Positions 16,235 to 25,155 of a DNA stretch of 64,000 nt are shown here, in pieces. Source of the stretch: an uncultured Corynebacterium sp. (GTDB taxonomy: Bacteria > Actinomycetota > Actinomycetes > Mycobacteriales > Mycobacteriaceae); NCBI RefSeq assembly GCF_946223165.1, contig NZ_CAMIBP010000002.1, forward strand, positions 62,001 through 126,000, read 5' to 3'. Numbering within the stretch: the first letter of the stretch is position 1; every line of letters begins with the position of its first letter. The position numbers were made by a program, and so were the translations under genes. Under the pieces are notes generated by a model. The model was given only the letters and a program-made list of their open reading frames with translations. It did no database searches and was not told the origin of the DNA.

Positions 16235-17345
16235 GCTGCGAATCCGGCAGCTCGGAAGCCAGGCCCACGAGATCGCCGTGCTGGTCACGCACAATCTTGT
16301 TGCCATGGTCATCCCAGTCGTAGTGGTTGTGGGAGATGACCACGCCGCCTTGGACCTCGTCGCGCTTGTCCTTCCACAGGGACAGCAGGACGGTAATGAC
16401 CAGCACACCCACGATGACCAGCAACGAGCCGATGGTGGAGATCTCCGGTACTCCATGGATGTCCTCGCCGCCGTTGATGAACGGCAGGTTATTCTCATGA
16501 AGGGCGTGGAAGAGCAGCTTGACGCCGATAAAGCCCAGGATGATGCCCAAGCCGTAGGGCAGGAACACGATGCGCTCGAGCAGGCCGTCGATCAGGAAGA
16601 ACATCTGGCGCAGGCCCATGAGCGCGAAGGCGTTGGTGCTGAACACTAGGAAGGACTCCGAAGTGATGCCGTAAATGGCCGGGATGGAGTCGAAAGCAAA
16701 CATGACGTCGATAAGGGCGATGGCCGCCAGCGCCACAAACAGCGGGGTCAGCGCGAACTTGCCGGCCTTGGGGCCGGACTCCTCGCGGTGGGTGAGCTTG
16801 TCGCCATAGTAGCGCGGGGTGACGTGGACAACCTTGCGCAGCCACTTGACCACCATCATGTCGTTCGGGTCGGTCTCCGGGGTGCCGTTGACCTCATCGA
16901 TGATGAGCTTGACAGCGGTGTAGATGAGGAAGACGGCGAAGAGATAAAACACGTCCGACCACGCGGCAATGATGGCGGCGCCCAGCAAGATGAAGATCAG
17001 GCGGAAGGCTAGGGCCATCACGATGCCAATGAGCAGCACCTTCTGCTGGTACTTGCGCGGGATCTTGAACGATCCCATGATGAGCGAGAACACGAAGAGG
17101 TTATCCACGCTCAGCGCCTGTTCGGTCACCCAGCCGGTGTAAAACTGCGTGGCGTGCTCATGGTCCCAGAGCACCCAGACGACGCCGCCGAACACGATGG
17201 CGACGCCCATGTAAAACGCAGTCCACATGCCCGCTTCTTTGACAGTGGGCTCGTGCGGGGAGCGGACGTGCGAGTAGAAATCGAAAATGAAAAAGCCCAG
17301 AATCACCGCGATGGTGATGGCCCAGATATAAAGCGGCACGTGCAT
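16227..17345 (-). CDS. TerC/Alx-family membrane protein, probable manganese exporter
   Basis: A 372-residue integral membrane protein of the TerC family with about eight to nine helices. Family motifs are visible: 'FYTGWVTEQALSVDNLFVF' (about residue 75), and 'IALIDVMFAFDSIPAIYGIT' (about 215), with the acidic metal-binding residues in both repeats. The start ATG at 17345 has a GGAGG site. Alx/TerC proteins with manganese riboswitches export Mn2+, and a yybP-ykoY element occupies the 5' leader here, so the same role is inferred. The C-terminal tail is hydrophilic, rich in His, Asp and Asn. Confidence 0.9.
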   Translation of the reverse strand: MHVPLYIWAITIAVILGFFIFDFYSHVRSPHEPTVKEAGMWTAFYMGVAIVFGGVVWVLWDHEHATQFYTGWVTEQALSVDNLFVFSLIMGSFKIPRKYQQKVLLIGIVMALAFRLIFILLGAAIIAAWSDVFYLFAVFLIYTAVKLIIDEVNGTPETDPNDMMVVKWLRKVVHVTPRYYGDKLTHREESGPKAGKFALTPLFVALAAIALIDVMFAFDSIPAIYGITSESFLVFSTNAFALMGLRQMFFLIDGLLERIVFLPYGLGIILGFIGVKLLFHALHENNLPFINGGEDIHGVPEISTIGSLLVIVGVLVITVLLSLWKDKRDEVQGGVVISHNHYDWDDHGNKIVRDQHGDLVGLASELPDSQLP

Positions 17346-17380
17346 ATGCGTATCCTCCGGCCGAAAGTACAAGAAATGAC

Positions 17381-17500
17381 CGGAGGTCTCCCCCACCCGG
17401 AGTGCCGGGCCGGCGCGACCGGGAGGCTCGAGCACGCACCGGCGTTAGGCTCAGCCTGCCGTGTTGACGATCAGCGCCGTGGAGCGGGGTACTCCCCTCC
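17381..17500 (-). promoter_or_regulatory. yybP-ykoY manganese riboswitch in the terC leader
   Basis: Read on the minus strand, this leader holds the conserved pieces of the yybP-ykoY riboswitch in order: GGAGGGGAGTA at the 5' side, the CGTCAACA loop followed by GGCAGGC and TAACGCCGG, a variable GC-rich hairpin, and the closing GGGAGACCTCC that pairs with the 5' GGAGG. It ends about 35 bases before the terC ATG. The family senses Mn2+ and turns on exporters such as Alx and MntP. TAGAGT at about 17513-17518 is a likely -10. Identification is from motif order by eye. Confidence 0.8.
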
Positions 17501-17524
17501 AATACCCGCCTTACTCTACACGAA

Positions 17525-17552
17525 ACCCCATGCCCGCTTGGAGGCATGGGGT
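17525..17552 (-). terminator. Terminator of ftsK
   Basis: ACCCCATGCC (17525-17534) and GGCATGGGGT (17543-17552) form a perfect 10-bp stem with an eight-base loop, starting 13 bases after the ftsK stop and followed by TTTCG on the minus strand. The terC promoter lies immediately beyond. Confidence 0.75.
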
Positions 17553-17564
17553 ACAAGTGTCGGT

Positions 17565-20500
17565 TTAGAAGGCGCCGGACGACGGGTTATACGTCGCCTG
17601 CACCGTCGACGTCGGCGCAGCGCCGCCAGCAGCATCGAGCACCTCACCCTCGACGACGCCCGCGTCATCGGACGTGCCGTCGCTCACGCCCTCGAGGTCG
17701 TGTCCCTGCTGCAGGTCCTTGGGCGCATCCGCCGGGTCGGCGCCGCGCAGGTACCACAGCATGGTCTCCAGCTCCTCGGGCTTGGTGAGCACCTCGCGGG
17801 CCTTGGAGCCCTCGGAGGGGCCGACGATGCCGCGGGACTCCATGAGGTCCATGAGTCGACCGGCCTTGGCAAAACCGATGCGCAGCTTGCGCTGCAGCAT
17901 GGAGGTTGAACCCAGCTGGGACGTGACGACGAGCTCGACGGCCTCGAGCAGATCGTCGAGGTCCTTTCCGATGTCCTCGTCAATCTCCTTCTTGGAGTCG
18001 GCGTTCTTATCCTCGGTCACGCCCTCGGTGTAGTTGGGCTCGCCCTGGGCCTTGGCCGCCTCGACCACGGCCTGAACCTCCTCGTCGGAGACGAAGGCAC
18101 CTTGCATGCGGACCGGGCGGCCACCCTGCGGGATGAACAGGCCGTCGCCCATACCAATGAGCTTCTCGGCGCCGCCCTGGTCCAGAATGACGCGGGAGTC
18201 GGTCAGGGAGGACGTCGCGAATGCCAGGCGGGACGGCACGTTGGTCTTGATGAGACCAGTGACGACATCGACGGACGGGCGCTGCGTAGCGAGCACGAGG
18301 TGGATACCGGCCGCACGCGCCTTCTGCGTGATGCGGACGATGGACTCCTCGATCTCCTTCGGCGCGGTCATCATGAGGTCCGCCAGCTCGTCCACGACGC
18401 AGACGATGAACGGGTACGGACGCATCTCGCGCTGGGAGCCAGCCGGCGCCTGGATTTCGCCGGAGCGGACCTTGGCATTGAAGTCGATGATGTGGCGCAC
18501 GCGCGCGGACTTCATGTCCATGTAGCGCTGCTCCATCTCCTCCACCAGCCACTGCAGGGCCGCGGCGGCCTTCTTCGGCTGGGTGATGATCGGCGTGATG
18601 AGGTGCGGGATGCCCTCGTACGGTGTGAGTTCCACCATCTTCGGGTCCACGAGGATGAGGCGAACCTCCTCTGGGGTGGCGCGCGTGAGCAGCGAAACCA
18701 GCATGGAGTTCACGAACGCGGACTTACCGGAGCCGGTGGCGCCAGCGACGAGGAGGTGCGGCATCTTCTGGATGGACGAGGAGATGAACTCGCCCTCGAT
18801 GTCCTTGCCCAAGCCGATGAGCATCGGGTCCGAGGAGCTAGCCATGTTCGGCGCGTCGAGCACCTCGCGCAGGCGCACCATCTCGCGGTCCGGGTTCGGC
18901 ACCTCGATACCCACCGCGGACTTGCCCGGGATAGGCGTGAGCAGGCGGACGTTTTCCGTGGCCACAGCGTACGCCAGGTTGGATTGGAGGTTCGTGATCT
19001 TGGAGACCTTCACGCCGGGGCCGAGCTCGATTTCGTAGCGGGTGACCGTCGGGCCGCGGCTGAAGCCGGTGACCTGAGCATCGACCTTGAACTCGTCGAA
19101 GACCTCGGTGATGGCCTGAATGATGCGGTCGTTGACCTCGGTGCGTGCCTTGGTCGGCGCGCCCGCGGTGAGCAGCGAGGTCTGCGGCAGGTGATACGTG
19201 GAGCCATGCTCGTTTGCTGCCGATGCCGCCCCATCCGCGACGTCGGCGGTGCCAGCGGCAGCGGGGGCCGCGTCGGCAGCCGGAGCATCCGCAGACTCCA
19301 TGTTCTTGCCAGTGGCCGGGTCCATCCCGGAACGCGCGATGATGGCTTGGCGCACGGCCTCGCGGGAAGCGGCGACGGCATCCTTCGCAACCGTGCCTGC
19401 AGCTGCCCCCACAGCAGCGCCGGCAGCAGCACCGACAGCAGAGCCTGCAGCAGGACCTGCGGCGCCACCGACGGCATCGGCAGCTGCGCCAACGGCACCC
19501 GCGGCACCCGCCACGGAACCGGCAGCCTTGCCCGCGCTGGACACGGTCCGGCCCAGGGAGCCGGAGGAGACGATGTCGGCGACGGACTGCGAGCGCTTGA
19601 GACTGCGGGTGGGCTCGACCCCGGAGCCTGCGTGCGGCTCGGGGCGGGCGGCGGCCACGGGGCGGACCACGGGGATCTCGTCCGTGTCGCCCACCTGGCT
19701 ACCGCGGGAAGCCTGCGTGGACCGCGGCTGCTCTAGTCGGGCGTCGCGGGGGAACTGCTGCGTCGGGGCGTCGCTGGGCGCCGTGTGCTCAGCCGCCGAG
19801 CGGCTCAACGACACGGAGTCGCGGCGCTCATCGGCAGCCGTGTAGCCGGAGTAGTTGACGTTGTCAGTGTTGCCGACGTAGCCGCCATCCGCCGGGTAGT
19901 TCTCCAGCGGGCTGGAGTAGCGGCCTGCCTGCGGGGTGGCATCGGGGCGGTGCTCAATGCGGCGGGCGCCGCGGTGAAGCGACTCACGGTCCGCGCGGGC
20001 GCGGCCCTCCGCGATGGCATCGATGTCGCCGGAGACATAGCCGTAGACGTCATCGGGATCGCCGGCATCCGCCTCGTCCACAGCGCCGCGGCCCTGTGCG
20101 CCGGCCGCTAGATTCTTCGCCTTGGCCAGGACGAAGTCCCAGGCCTGGCGAATAGAGATATCGGTGACAAGCAGCGCACCGTAAATAATGACGAGGACGA
20201 GCAGCGGCACAGCCACGTAGCTCGAGAAACCCGCCGCCAACAGGCCGCCGGTCCACGCGCCCACCGCGCCGCCGGCGGTCATGCGGCCATCCCAGTCCGC
20301 CGGGTTGCCGGCAAAGAGGTGGATGAGTCCCAGCATCGCGACGATGATGACGAGGGTGCCCACAATGATGCGGGTGCTCATCACGCCCTCGGGGCCGTGC
20401 AGGTCGAGCATGAGAACAAGCGCCAGGGCGATGAGTGCCACGGGCAGGACCATGGCACCGGCGCCGATCACCAGGTGCGACGCGGTGGCAATCGCGGTGC

Positions 20501-21158
20501 CAATCGGGCCCGCGACGTCGAGCCACAGCGAGCCGCCCAAAACGGCAGCGAGCCCCAGGAGAACCAGCCCCCAGGCATCGGGATTCTCAACTCGGACGCC
20601 GGGGCGCTGCGTGCGCGCCTCGGGCGCGGTATCGTGGCCGCTCATGCGCGCCCCTCCGCGAGCGCGGGAACCGCGCGCGTCCGCATTATGGAAGTCGGCC
20701 TCGTCAGGTTGTGCGTCGAAATCGTCAAATCCCTCATTATCCGCGTAGTCATTCGTATAGCGCGCTTCGTAGTCCGCGTCCCCGGCATCCTCCCACTCGC
20801 CGTGGCGGGGGCGGGCAAAGCTTGCGATGCCACTGCCGACGCCGCGGGTCAGGGACCCCACGCCGCGGGCGGTCAGCCCGAAGGCCGCGCCGATACCGTG
20901 GCCGACGGCGCGGAAGGCGCTTCCGGTGCGCTCGTCCGCCGTGGCCGCCGCGCGCTGCGCAGTGTTAGCGCCCGTCACCGAGAGGTTGTCCCGGTTGCTC
21001 TTACGCGTGCTGGAGCGCCCCGACGGCCGTGCATTCTGGCCGCGCGAGGACGTCGAGGCCGAGCTCGTGGAACCCTTAGTTCCCCGGGAGCCATGCGGGC
21101 CCTTGGCCGTGCGTGATCCGCGGGAGGAGCTGCGTGAGGACGCGTTTTTGACAGACAT
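17565..21158 (-). CDS. ftsK: DNA translocase FtsK
   Basis: A 1,197-residue septal DNA pump that clears chromosome ends through the closing septum and assists dimer resolution. A basic, Ser/Arg-rich N-terminus is followed by about four transmembrane helices (roughly residues 185-350). A very long linker contains an Ala/Gly block (about 540-610) before the RecA-like motor, with Walker A GATGSGKS near 800 and 'VDELADLMM' as Walker B. The C-terminal gamma winged helix ('TSQLGSTSMLQRKLRIGFAKAGRLMDLME' region) reads KOPS sites. The ATG at 21158 follows TAGAGT (21066-less; at 21166-21171) by 7 bases, favouring it over an upstream GTG at 21194. Confidence 0.95.
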   Translation of the reverse strand: MSVKNASSRSSSRGSRTAKGPHGSRGTKGSTSSASTSSRGQNARPSGRSSTRKSNRDNLSVTGANTAQRAAATADERTGSAFRAVGHGIGAAFGLTARGVGSLTRGVGSGIASFARPRHGEWEDAGDADYEARYTNDYADNEGFDDFDAQPDEADFHNADARGSRARGGARMSGHDTAPEARTQRPGVRVENPDAWGLVLLGLAAVLGGSLWLDVAGPIGTAIATASHLVIGAGAMVLPVALIALALVLMLDLHGPEGVMSTRIIVGTLVIIVAMLGLIHLFAGNPADWDGRMTAGGAVGAWTGGLLAAGFSSYVAVPLLVLVIIYGALLVTDISIRQAWDFVLAKAKNLAAGAQGRGAVDEADAGDPDDVYGYVSGDIDAIAEGRARADRESLHRGARRIEHRPDATPQAGRYSSPLENYPADGGYVGNTDNVNYSGYTAADERRDSVSLSRSAAEHTAPSDAPTQQFPRDARLEQPRSTQASRGSQVGDTDEIPVVRPVAAARPEPHAGSGVEPTRSLKRSQSVADIVSSGSLGRTVSSAGKAAGSVAGAAGAVGAAADAVGGAAGPAAGSAVGAAAGAAVGAAAGTVAKDAVAASREAVRQAIIARSGMDPATGKNMESADAPAADAAPAAAGTADVADGAASAANEHGSTYHLPQTSLLTAGAPTKARTEVNDRIIQAITEVFDEFKVDAQVTGFSRGPTVTRYEIELGPGVKVSKITNLQSNLAYAVATENVRLLTPIPGKSAVGIEVPNPDREMVRLREVLDAPNMASSSDPMLIGLGKDIEGEFISSSIQKMPHLLVAGATGSGKSAFVNSMLVSLLTRATPEEVRLILVDPKMVELTPYEGIPHLITPIITQPKKAAAALQWLVEEMEQRYMDMKSARVRHIIDFNAKVRSGEIQAPAGSQREMRPYPFIVCVVDELADLMMTAPKEIEESIVRITQKARAAGIHLVLATQRPSVDVVTGLIKTNVPSRLAFATSSLTDSRVILDQGGAEKLIGMGDGLFIPQGGRPVRMQGAFVSDEEVQAVVEAAKAQGEPNYTEGVTEDKNADSKKEIDEDIGKDLDDLLEAVELVVTSQLGSTSMLQRKLRIGFAKAGRLMDLMESRGIVGPSEGSKAREVLTKPEELETMLWYLRGADPADAPKDLQQGHDLEGVSDGTSDDAGVVEGEVLDAAGGAAPTSTVQATYNPSSGAF

Positions 21159-21289
21159 GACTGTCACTCTAGTAGCAACTGCCACATGACTCACATGCGC
21201 AACACCGGACGGCCGTACTTTTTGGGCGAAAATATCATTTCTTCACCGCCCGCGGGGCGCCCGTCGCCGCCCACGCCATGATGTCAAGC

Positions 21290-21916
21290 CTACAGACTTG
21301 CCCGACGGATAGCGCTCGCGTCACCCTCGATAGTCACATGCGCGACATCGCGTCCATAGGTCCACAGGACCAACTCACCCACGGACCCCAACACGCGCAC
21401 CACATCGCCGCCCTTGGTCGCAACCCCGTTCTTATCCGCGACCAGAATCCGCGGGTAGCCCTCCGCAAACAGGGCCACCGGCTGCGTGGACTTGGACAGC
21501 ATACGCTTGGACAACATCTTGAGCGTCGAATACAGCCGATCGTTAGTGGCCGTGGAAAACTCCCGCTCGTCGATGCGGCCATTCGCCCGGCGCACGTCTT
21601 CTAGATGAATGAAGTGTTCGGCAAAGTTAATCTGACTGTCGACGTAGCGCGTCGGGTTGTACGTGGACGCTCCCCTCCCCCAGTCATCCACCAGCTCATC
21701 AAAGTCACGTGCGCGCGCCGCATCCATCGCCGCGTCCAGGCGGCCAGCAAGGGCAGGGATGAACATTCCCGCTACAGCGTCCACGCGATTCTGGCGCACC
21801 CACAGGTGCGCTGCCAGATCACGAGTGGTCCAGCCCTCGCACAGCGTCGGCGCGTCAGGGCCTAGTTCATGAAACAGCGCGACAAGGCGGGCGCGCTCAG
21901 CAGAAGAAAACGACAT
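21290..21916 (-). CDS. TIGR03085-type metal-binding protein (DinB / maleylpyruvate isomerase N-terminal fold)
   Basis: A 208-residue protein whose N-terminal half, 'ALFHELGPDAPTLCEGWTTRDLAAHLWVRQNR' region, is the helical DinB-like domain of actinobacterial mycothiol-dependent enzymes, with His residues placed to bind a metal. The C-terminal half contains 'VLGSVGELVLWTYGRD', typical of TIGR03085 proteins. Substrate is unknown. Start: TAAGCT at 21924-21929 is 7 bases before the ATG at 21916 and there is no ribosome binding site, so a leaderless start is chosen over the in-frame codon at 21937. Confidence 0.8.
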   Translation of the reverse strand: MSFSSAERARLVALFHELGPDAPTLCEGWTTRDLAAHLWVRQNRVDAVAGMFIPALAGRLDAAMDAARARDFDELVDDWGRGASTYNPTRYVDSQINFAEHFIHLEDVRRANGRIDEREFSTATNDRLYSTLKMLSKRMLSKSTQPVALFAEGYPRILVADKNGVATKGGDVVRVLGSVGELVLWTYGRDVAHVTIEGDASAIRRASL

Positions 21917-22007
21917 GAGCCCCAGCTTACTCACCACACCGGCGCTTGGCCGTTGGGTAGAAGCTAGGGCTCAGTTCTACGGGAACGCGACGTGTAGGTA
22001 TCCGACC

Positions 22008-24158
22008 TTAGAGCGACTCACGCGACGCATGCACCTCGTCGTCCTCGGCCACAACATTGCCGGAGGCGGTCGGGACGATGGTCGGCAGGATAACCGGCTC
22101 ACGCTTGTACTTGGATTCCATGAGCTTGGCCACCTTGCGGCGCAGCTTCTGCACCATGCGGTAGGTGTCGTTCTCGCCCTCGGCGGCGAGGTCGTTCATG
22201 GTGTTCTCCACCAGCTTTGCCACCTCCGGGACGACGTCGCGGTCGTCATCGGAGAAGCCCGTGGTGGACACGGTCGGGTGCTCCATGAGGCGCATCGTGC
22301 GGTTGTCGATGACGCAGGTGATGGAAACGACGCCGCCGGAGCCCAAGTTGGTACGGTCCGCCAGGGTGTCGGCGTCGACCTCACCCATGGAGACGCCGTC
22401 GACGTAGAGGTTACCCACGGGGATCTGGCCCACGACCTGGGCGCGGCCCTTGTGCAGGTCAACGACGACACCGTTCTGGGCGAGGACCACGCGGTCGCGC
22501 TCCACGCCGGTGGAGACGGCCAGTTCCTTGTTGGCGCGCAGGTGGCGCCACTCGCCGTGGACCGGCATGGCGTTGCGCGGGCGTGCGGCGTTATACAGGA
22601 AGAGCAGCTCGCCGCCGTAACCGTGGCCGGAAGCGTGAACCTTGGCTTCCTTGTTGGTAATGACCTCAACGCCGATCTGGGCGAGCATGTTGATGACGCC
22701 GTAGACGGCCTCCTCGTTGCCCGGAATGAGGGAGGAGGAGAAGATGATGAGGTCGCCGTCACGGACGGTGATCTGGCGGTGCTCACGGCGGGCCATGCGG
22801 GACAGGGCCGCCATCGGCTCGCCCTGAGTGCCGGTGGTAATGAGGACGACCTTGTGCGGGGCCATCTTGGCGGCCTCGTCGATCGGGATGATCGTGCCGC
22901 GCGGGACCTTGAGGAAGCCCATCTTCTCTGCGATCTCCATGTTGCGCATCATGGAGCGGCCGTTGAAGGCCACCTTGCGGCCAGCGGCCACGGCGGCATC
23001 GATAGCAGCCTGCACGCGGTAGACATTGGAGGCGAAGGACGCGATGATGACGCGCTGGCGCGCGCCGGCCACTAGGCGCTTGAACGTGGCAGGGATGTCA
23101 CCCTCGGAGGAGGACACACCCGGAATGTTAGCGTTGGTGGAGTCACAGAGCATGAGGTCCACACCCTCGTCGCCGTAACGGGACAGAGCCGGAAGATCCG
23201 TCGGGCGGTGATCCAGCGGGGTCTGATCCAGCTTGATGTCGCCGGTGTGGATGATGTTGCCGGCCGGGGTGCCCAGCATGATGCCCAAGGCGTCCGGCAC
23301 GGAGTGGTTGACGGCCCAGAAGCGCAGGCGGAACGGGCCGAAGTTGATATCGGACTTCTCGTTGACCTCGATGAACTTGGGCTTCTGGCGGTGCTCCTTG
23401 CACTTCGCGGCGATGAGCGCGATGGTGAAACGGGAGGCGACGATCGGCAGGTCCGGGCGCAGCTTGAGCAGCCACGGAATGGCGCCGATGTGGTCCTCGT
23501 GCGCGTGGGTGACGACGAGAGCCTTGACCTTCTTCATCTTGTTTTCAATCGGACCGAAGTCCGGCAGGATGAGGTCCACGCCCGGCTCGTCGGAGGACGG
23601 GAAGAGCACGCCACAGTCGATGATGAGCATGTCATCCTGGTACTCGAAGACGGTCATGTTTCGCCCAATCTCGGAGATGCCGCCCAAGGCGTAGAGACGC
23701 AGGGCGTCCTTCGGCTGCTTCGGGGGCTCCGGCAGGCGACGGGTCAGGTCCGCGCCCTGCATGGACTTAGGCACGTTGCGGCGGTTCTGGTTGTTACGGC
23801 CACGGCCGTTGCGGCCATTGTTATTGCCGTTGCCACCGTTGTTGTTGCCGTTGGACTCGGCGTTGTTGCCGTTGCCGTTGTTGCCGTTGCCGTTGGAACG
23901 GGAGCGGCCGCGGCCGCCACGGGAGCCGCGGGAGCGGCGGCGGTTGCCGGTATCGTCGCCCGAATCGGAATCGGACACAGCGCCAGCGTTGCCGCCGTTA
24001 GTGGCGGAATCGGCAGCGTTCACCGCGGGTGCGGAGGCAGGCTCAGAGGGGGCCTGAAAAACCGGCGAAGCCGCCTCGTTCGAGGTAGCTTCCGTGTTTT
24101 CTGCCGGCGGACCCGCCTTGCGGGTGACCTTCCGGGAGCGGTTGCGGGGTTCAGTCAT
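22008..24158 (-). CDS. rnj: Ribonuclease J
   Basis: A 716-residue metallo-beta-lactamase/beta-CASP ribonuclease with endo- and 5'-exonuclease activity in mRNA decay and rRNA maturation. The zinc motif 'HAHEDHIGAIPW' lies near residue 220, followed by further metal ligands and the beta-CASP region. An unusual N-terminal extension of about 150 residues is disordered: an Arg/Gly/Ser segment followed by about 40 residues of Asn/Gly repeats. Similar basic extensions occur in other actinobacterial RNase J. It follows dapA with a two-base gap, so it is in the dapA transcription unit. Confidence 0.95.
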   Translation of the reverse strand: MTEPRNRSRKVTRKAGPPAENTEATSNEAASPVFQAPSEPASAPAVNAADSATNGGNAGAVSDSDSGDDTGNRRRSRGSRGGRGRSRSNGNGNNGNGNNAESNGNNNGGNGNNNGRNGRGRNNQNRRNVPKSMQGADLTRRLPEPPKQPKDALRLYALGGISEIGRNMTVFEYQDDMLIIDCGVLFPSSDEPGVDLILPDFGPIENKMKKVKALVVTHAHEDHIGAIPWLLKLRPDLPIVASRFTIALIAAKCKEHRQKPKFIEVNEKSDINFGPFRLRFWAVNHSVPDALGIMLGTPAGNIIHTGDIKLDQTPLDHRPTDLPALSRYGDEGVDLMLCDSTNANIPGVSSSEGDIPATFKRLVAGARQRVIIASFASNVYRVQAAIDAAVAAGRKVAFNGRSMMRNMEIAEKMGFLKVPRGTIIPIDEAAKMAPHKVVLITTGTQGEPMAALSRMARREHRQITVRDGDLIIFSSSLIPGNEEAVYGVINMLAQIGVEVITNKEAKVHASGHGYGGELLFLYNAARPRNAMPVHGEWRHLRANKELAVSTGVERDRVVLAQNGVVVDLHKGRAQVVGQIPVGNLYVDGVSMGEVDADTLADRTNLGSGGVVSITCVIDNRTMRLMEHPTVSTTGFSDDDRDVVPEVAKLVENTMNDLAAEGENDTYRMVQKLRRKVAKLMESKYKREPVILPTIVPTASGNVVAEDDEVHASRESL

Positions 24159-24160
24159 AC

Positions 24161-25069
24161 TTAAAGGACTCCAGTCTTTTCCATGTCTCGACGAAGATCC
24201 TCAAGCTCAGCCTCGCTCGCGGCGAGGACGGGGAGACGAGGATCTCCGCAATCGATGCCCTGCAGGCGCAGGGCAGCTTTAGCTAATGTTGCTCCACCCA
24301 GGCGCGCCTGCGCGTGGATGAGCGGGGTCAAAATGGTGGCGTTTATCTCGCGCGCACGCGCCAGATCGCCTTCTTCAAATGAAGTATAGAGTTCCGCCAA
24401 CGCGCGCGGGGCGGCGTGGCCGACGACGGAGATAACGCCCGATGCACCAAGGGCAAGCCAGGGGATGTTGAGCGGATCGTCGCCGGAGTACCAGGCCAAG
24501 CCGGTCTCACGCATGAGCTCGGCGCCGAGGCCAAGGTTGCCCTTGGCGTCCTTCACGGCTTTGACGGTGGGAAGTTCTGCCAGTCGACGCAACGTGTCGG
24601 CCTCGATGGCGATGCCTGAGCGGCCAGGAATGTCGTAGACGCAGATCGGAAGATCGACAGCGTTCGACAGAGCGGCAAAGTGGGCGTAGACGCCCTCCTG
24701 CGAAGGCTTGGAGTAATACGGGGTCACCACCAGGAGGCTATCGGCGCCGACCTGAGCGGCGTCACGGGCCATCGCAATGGTGGCGGCGGTGTTGTTCGTG
24801 CCAACGCCGGCGCAGATCTTCGCGCGGTCCCCTACCTCATCCTTCACGGCCTTGAGCAGCTCGACCTTTTCGGCCGCCGACGTGGTCGGCGATTCACCCG
24901 TGGTCCCGGACACGATCAACGAATCGATTCCGTTGTCCACCAGGTGCGCGGCGAGGCGTCGTGCCCCGGCCACGTCCAGCGCGCCGTCACGGTCAAACGG
25001 GGTGACCATGGCGACGCCGACGCGACCAAAGGTCTCGACGCCGGTCTTAGCTGTCATACCTGTGCTCAT
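24161..25069 (-). CDS. dapA: 4-hydroxy-tetrahydrodipicolinate synthase DapA
   Basis: A 302-residue (beta/alpha)8 aldolase that condenses pyruvate with aspartate semialdehyde, the first lysine/meso-DAP-specific step. Hallmarks are 'GTTGESPTTSAAEK' (about residues 55-68), 'VVTPYYSKPSQEG' with the catalytic Tyr near 145, and the Schiff-base lysine in 'AVKDAKGN' near 173. The start 'MSTGMTAKTG' matches the C. glutamicum enzyme. TAATCT (25078-25083) lies 8 bases before the ATG, a leaderless promoter. rnj follows after two bases; thyX and dapB lie upstream on the same strand. Confidence 0.96.
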   Translation of the reverse strand: MSTGMTAKTGVETFGRVGVAMVTPFDRDGALDVAGARRLAAHLVDNGIDSLIVSGTTGESPTTSAAEKVELLKAVKDEVGDRAKICAGVGTNNTAATIAMARDAAQVGADSLLVVTPYYSKPSQEGVYAHFAALSNAVDLPICVYDIPGRSGIAIEADTLRRLAELPTVKAVKDAKGNLGLGAELMRETGLAWYSGDDPLNIPWLALGASGVISVVGHAAPRALAELYTSFEEGDLARAREINATILTPLIHAQARLGGATLAKAALRLQGIDCGDPRLPVLAASEAELEDLRRDMEKTGVL

Positions 25070-25155
25070 GGGTGTCAAGATTACCCGCACCCGGAGCAAA
25101 TTACGGCATTGGGGCATGCGGGCGGCCAAAAATTCCGCCGACCGCCGACGGCCCC

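Noticed and set aside
18102..19736. Open frame of about 544 codons opposite ftsK
   Set aside because: Antisense shadow with His/Arg/Asp-rich composition typical of the complementary frame.
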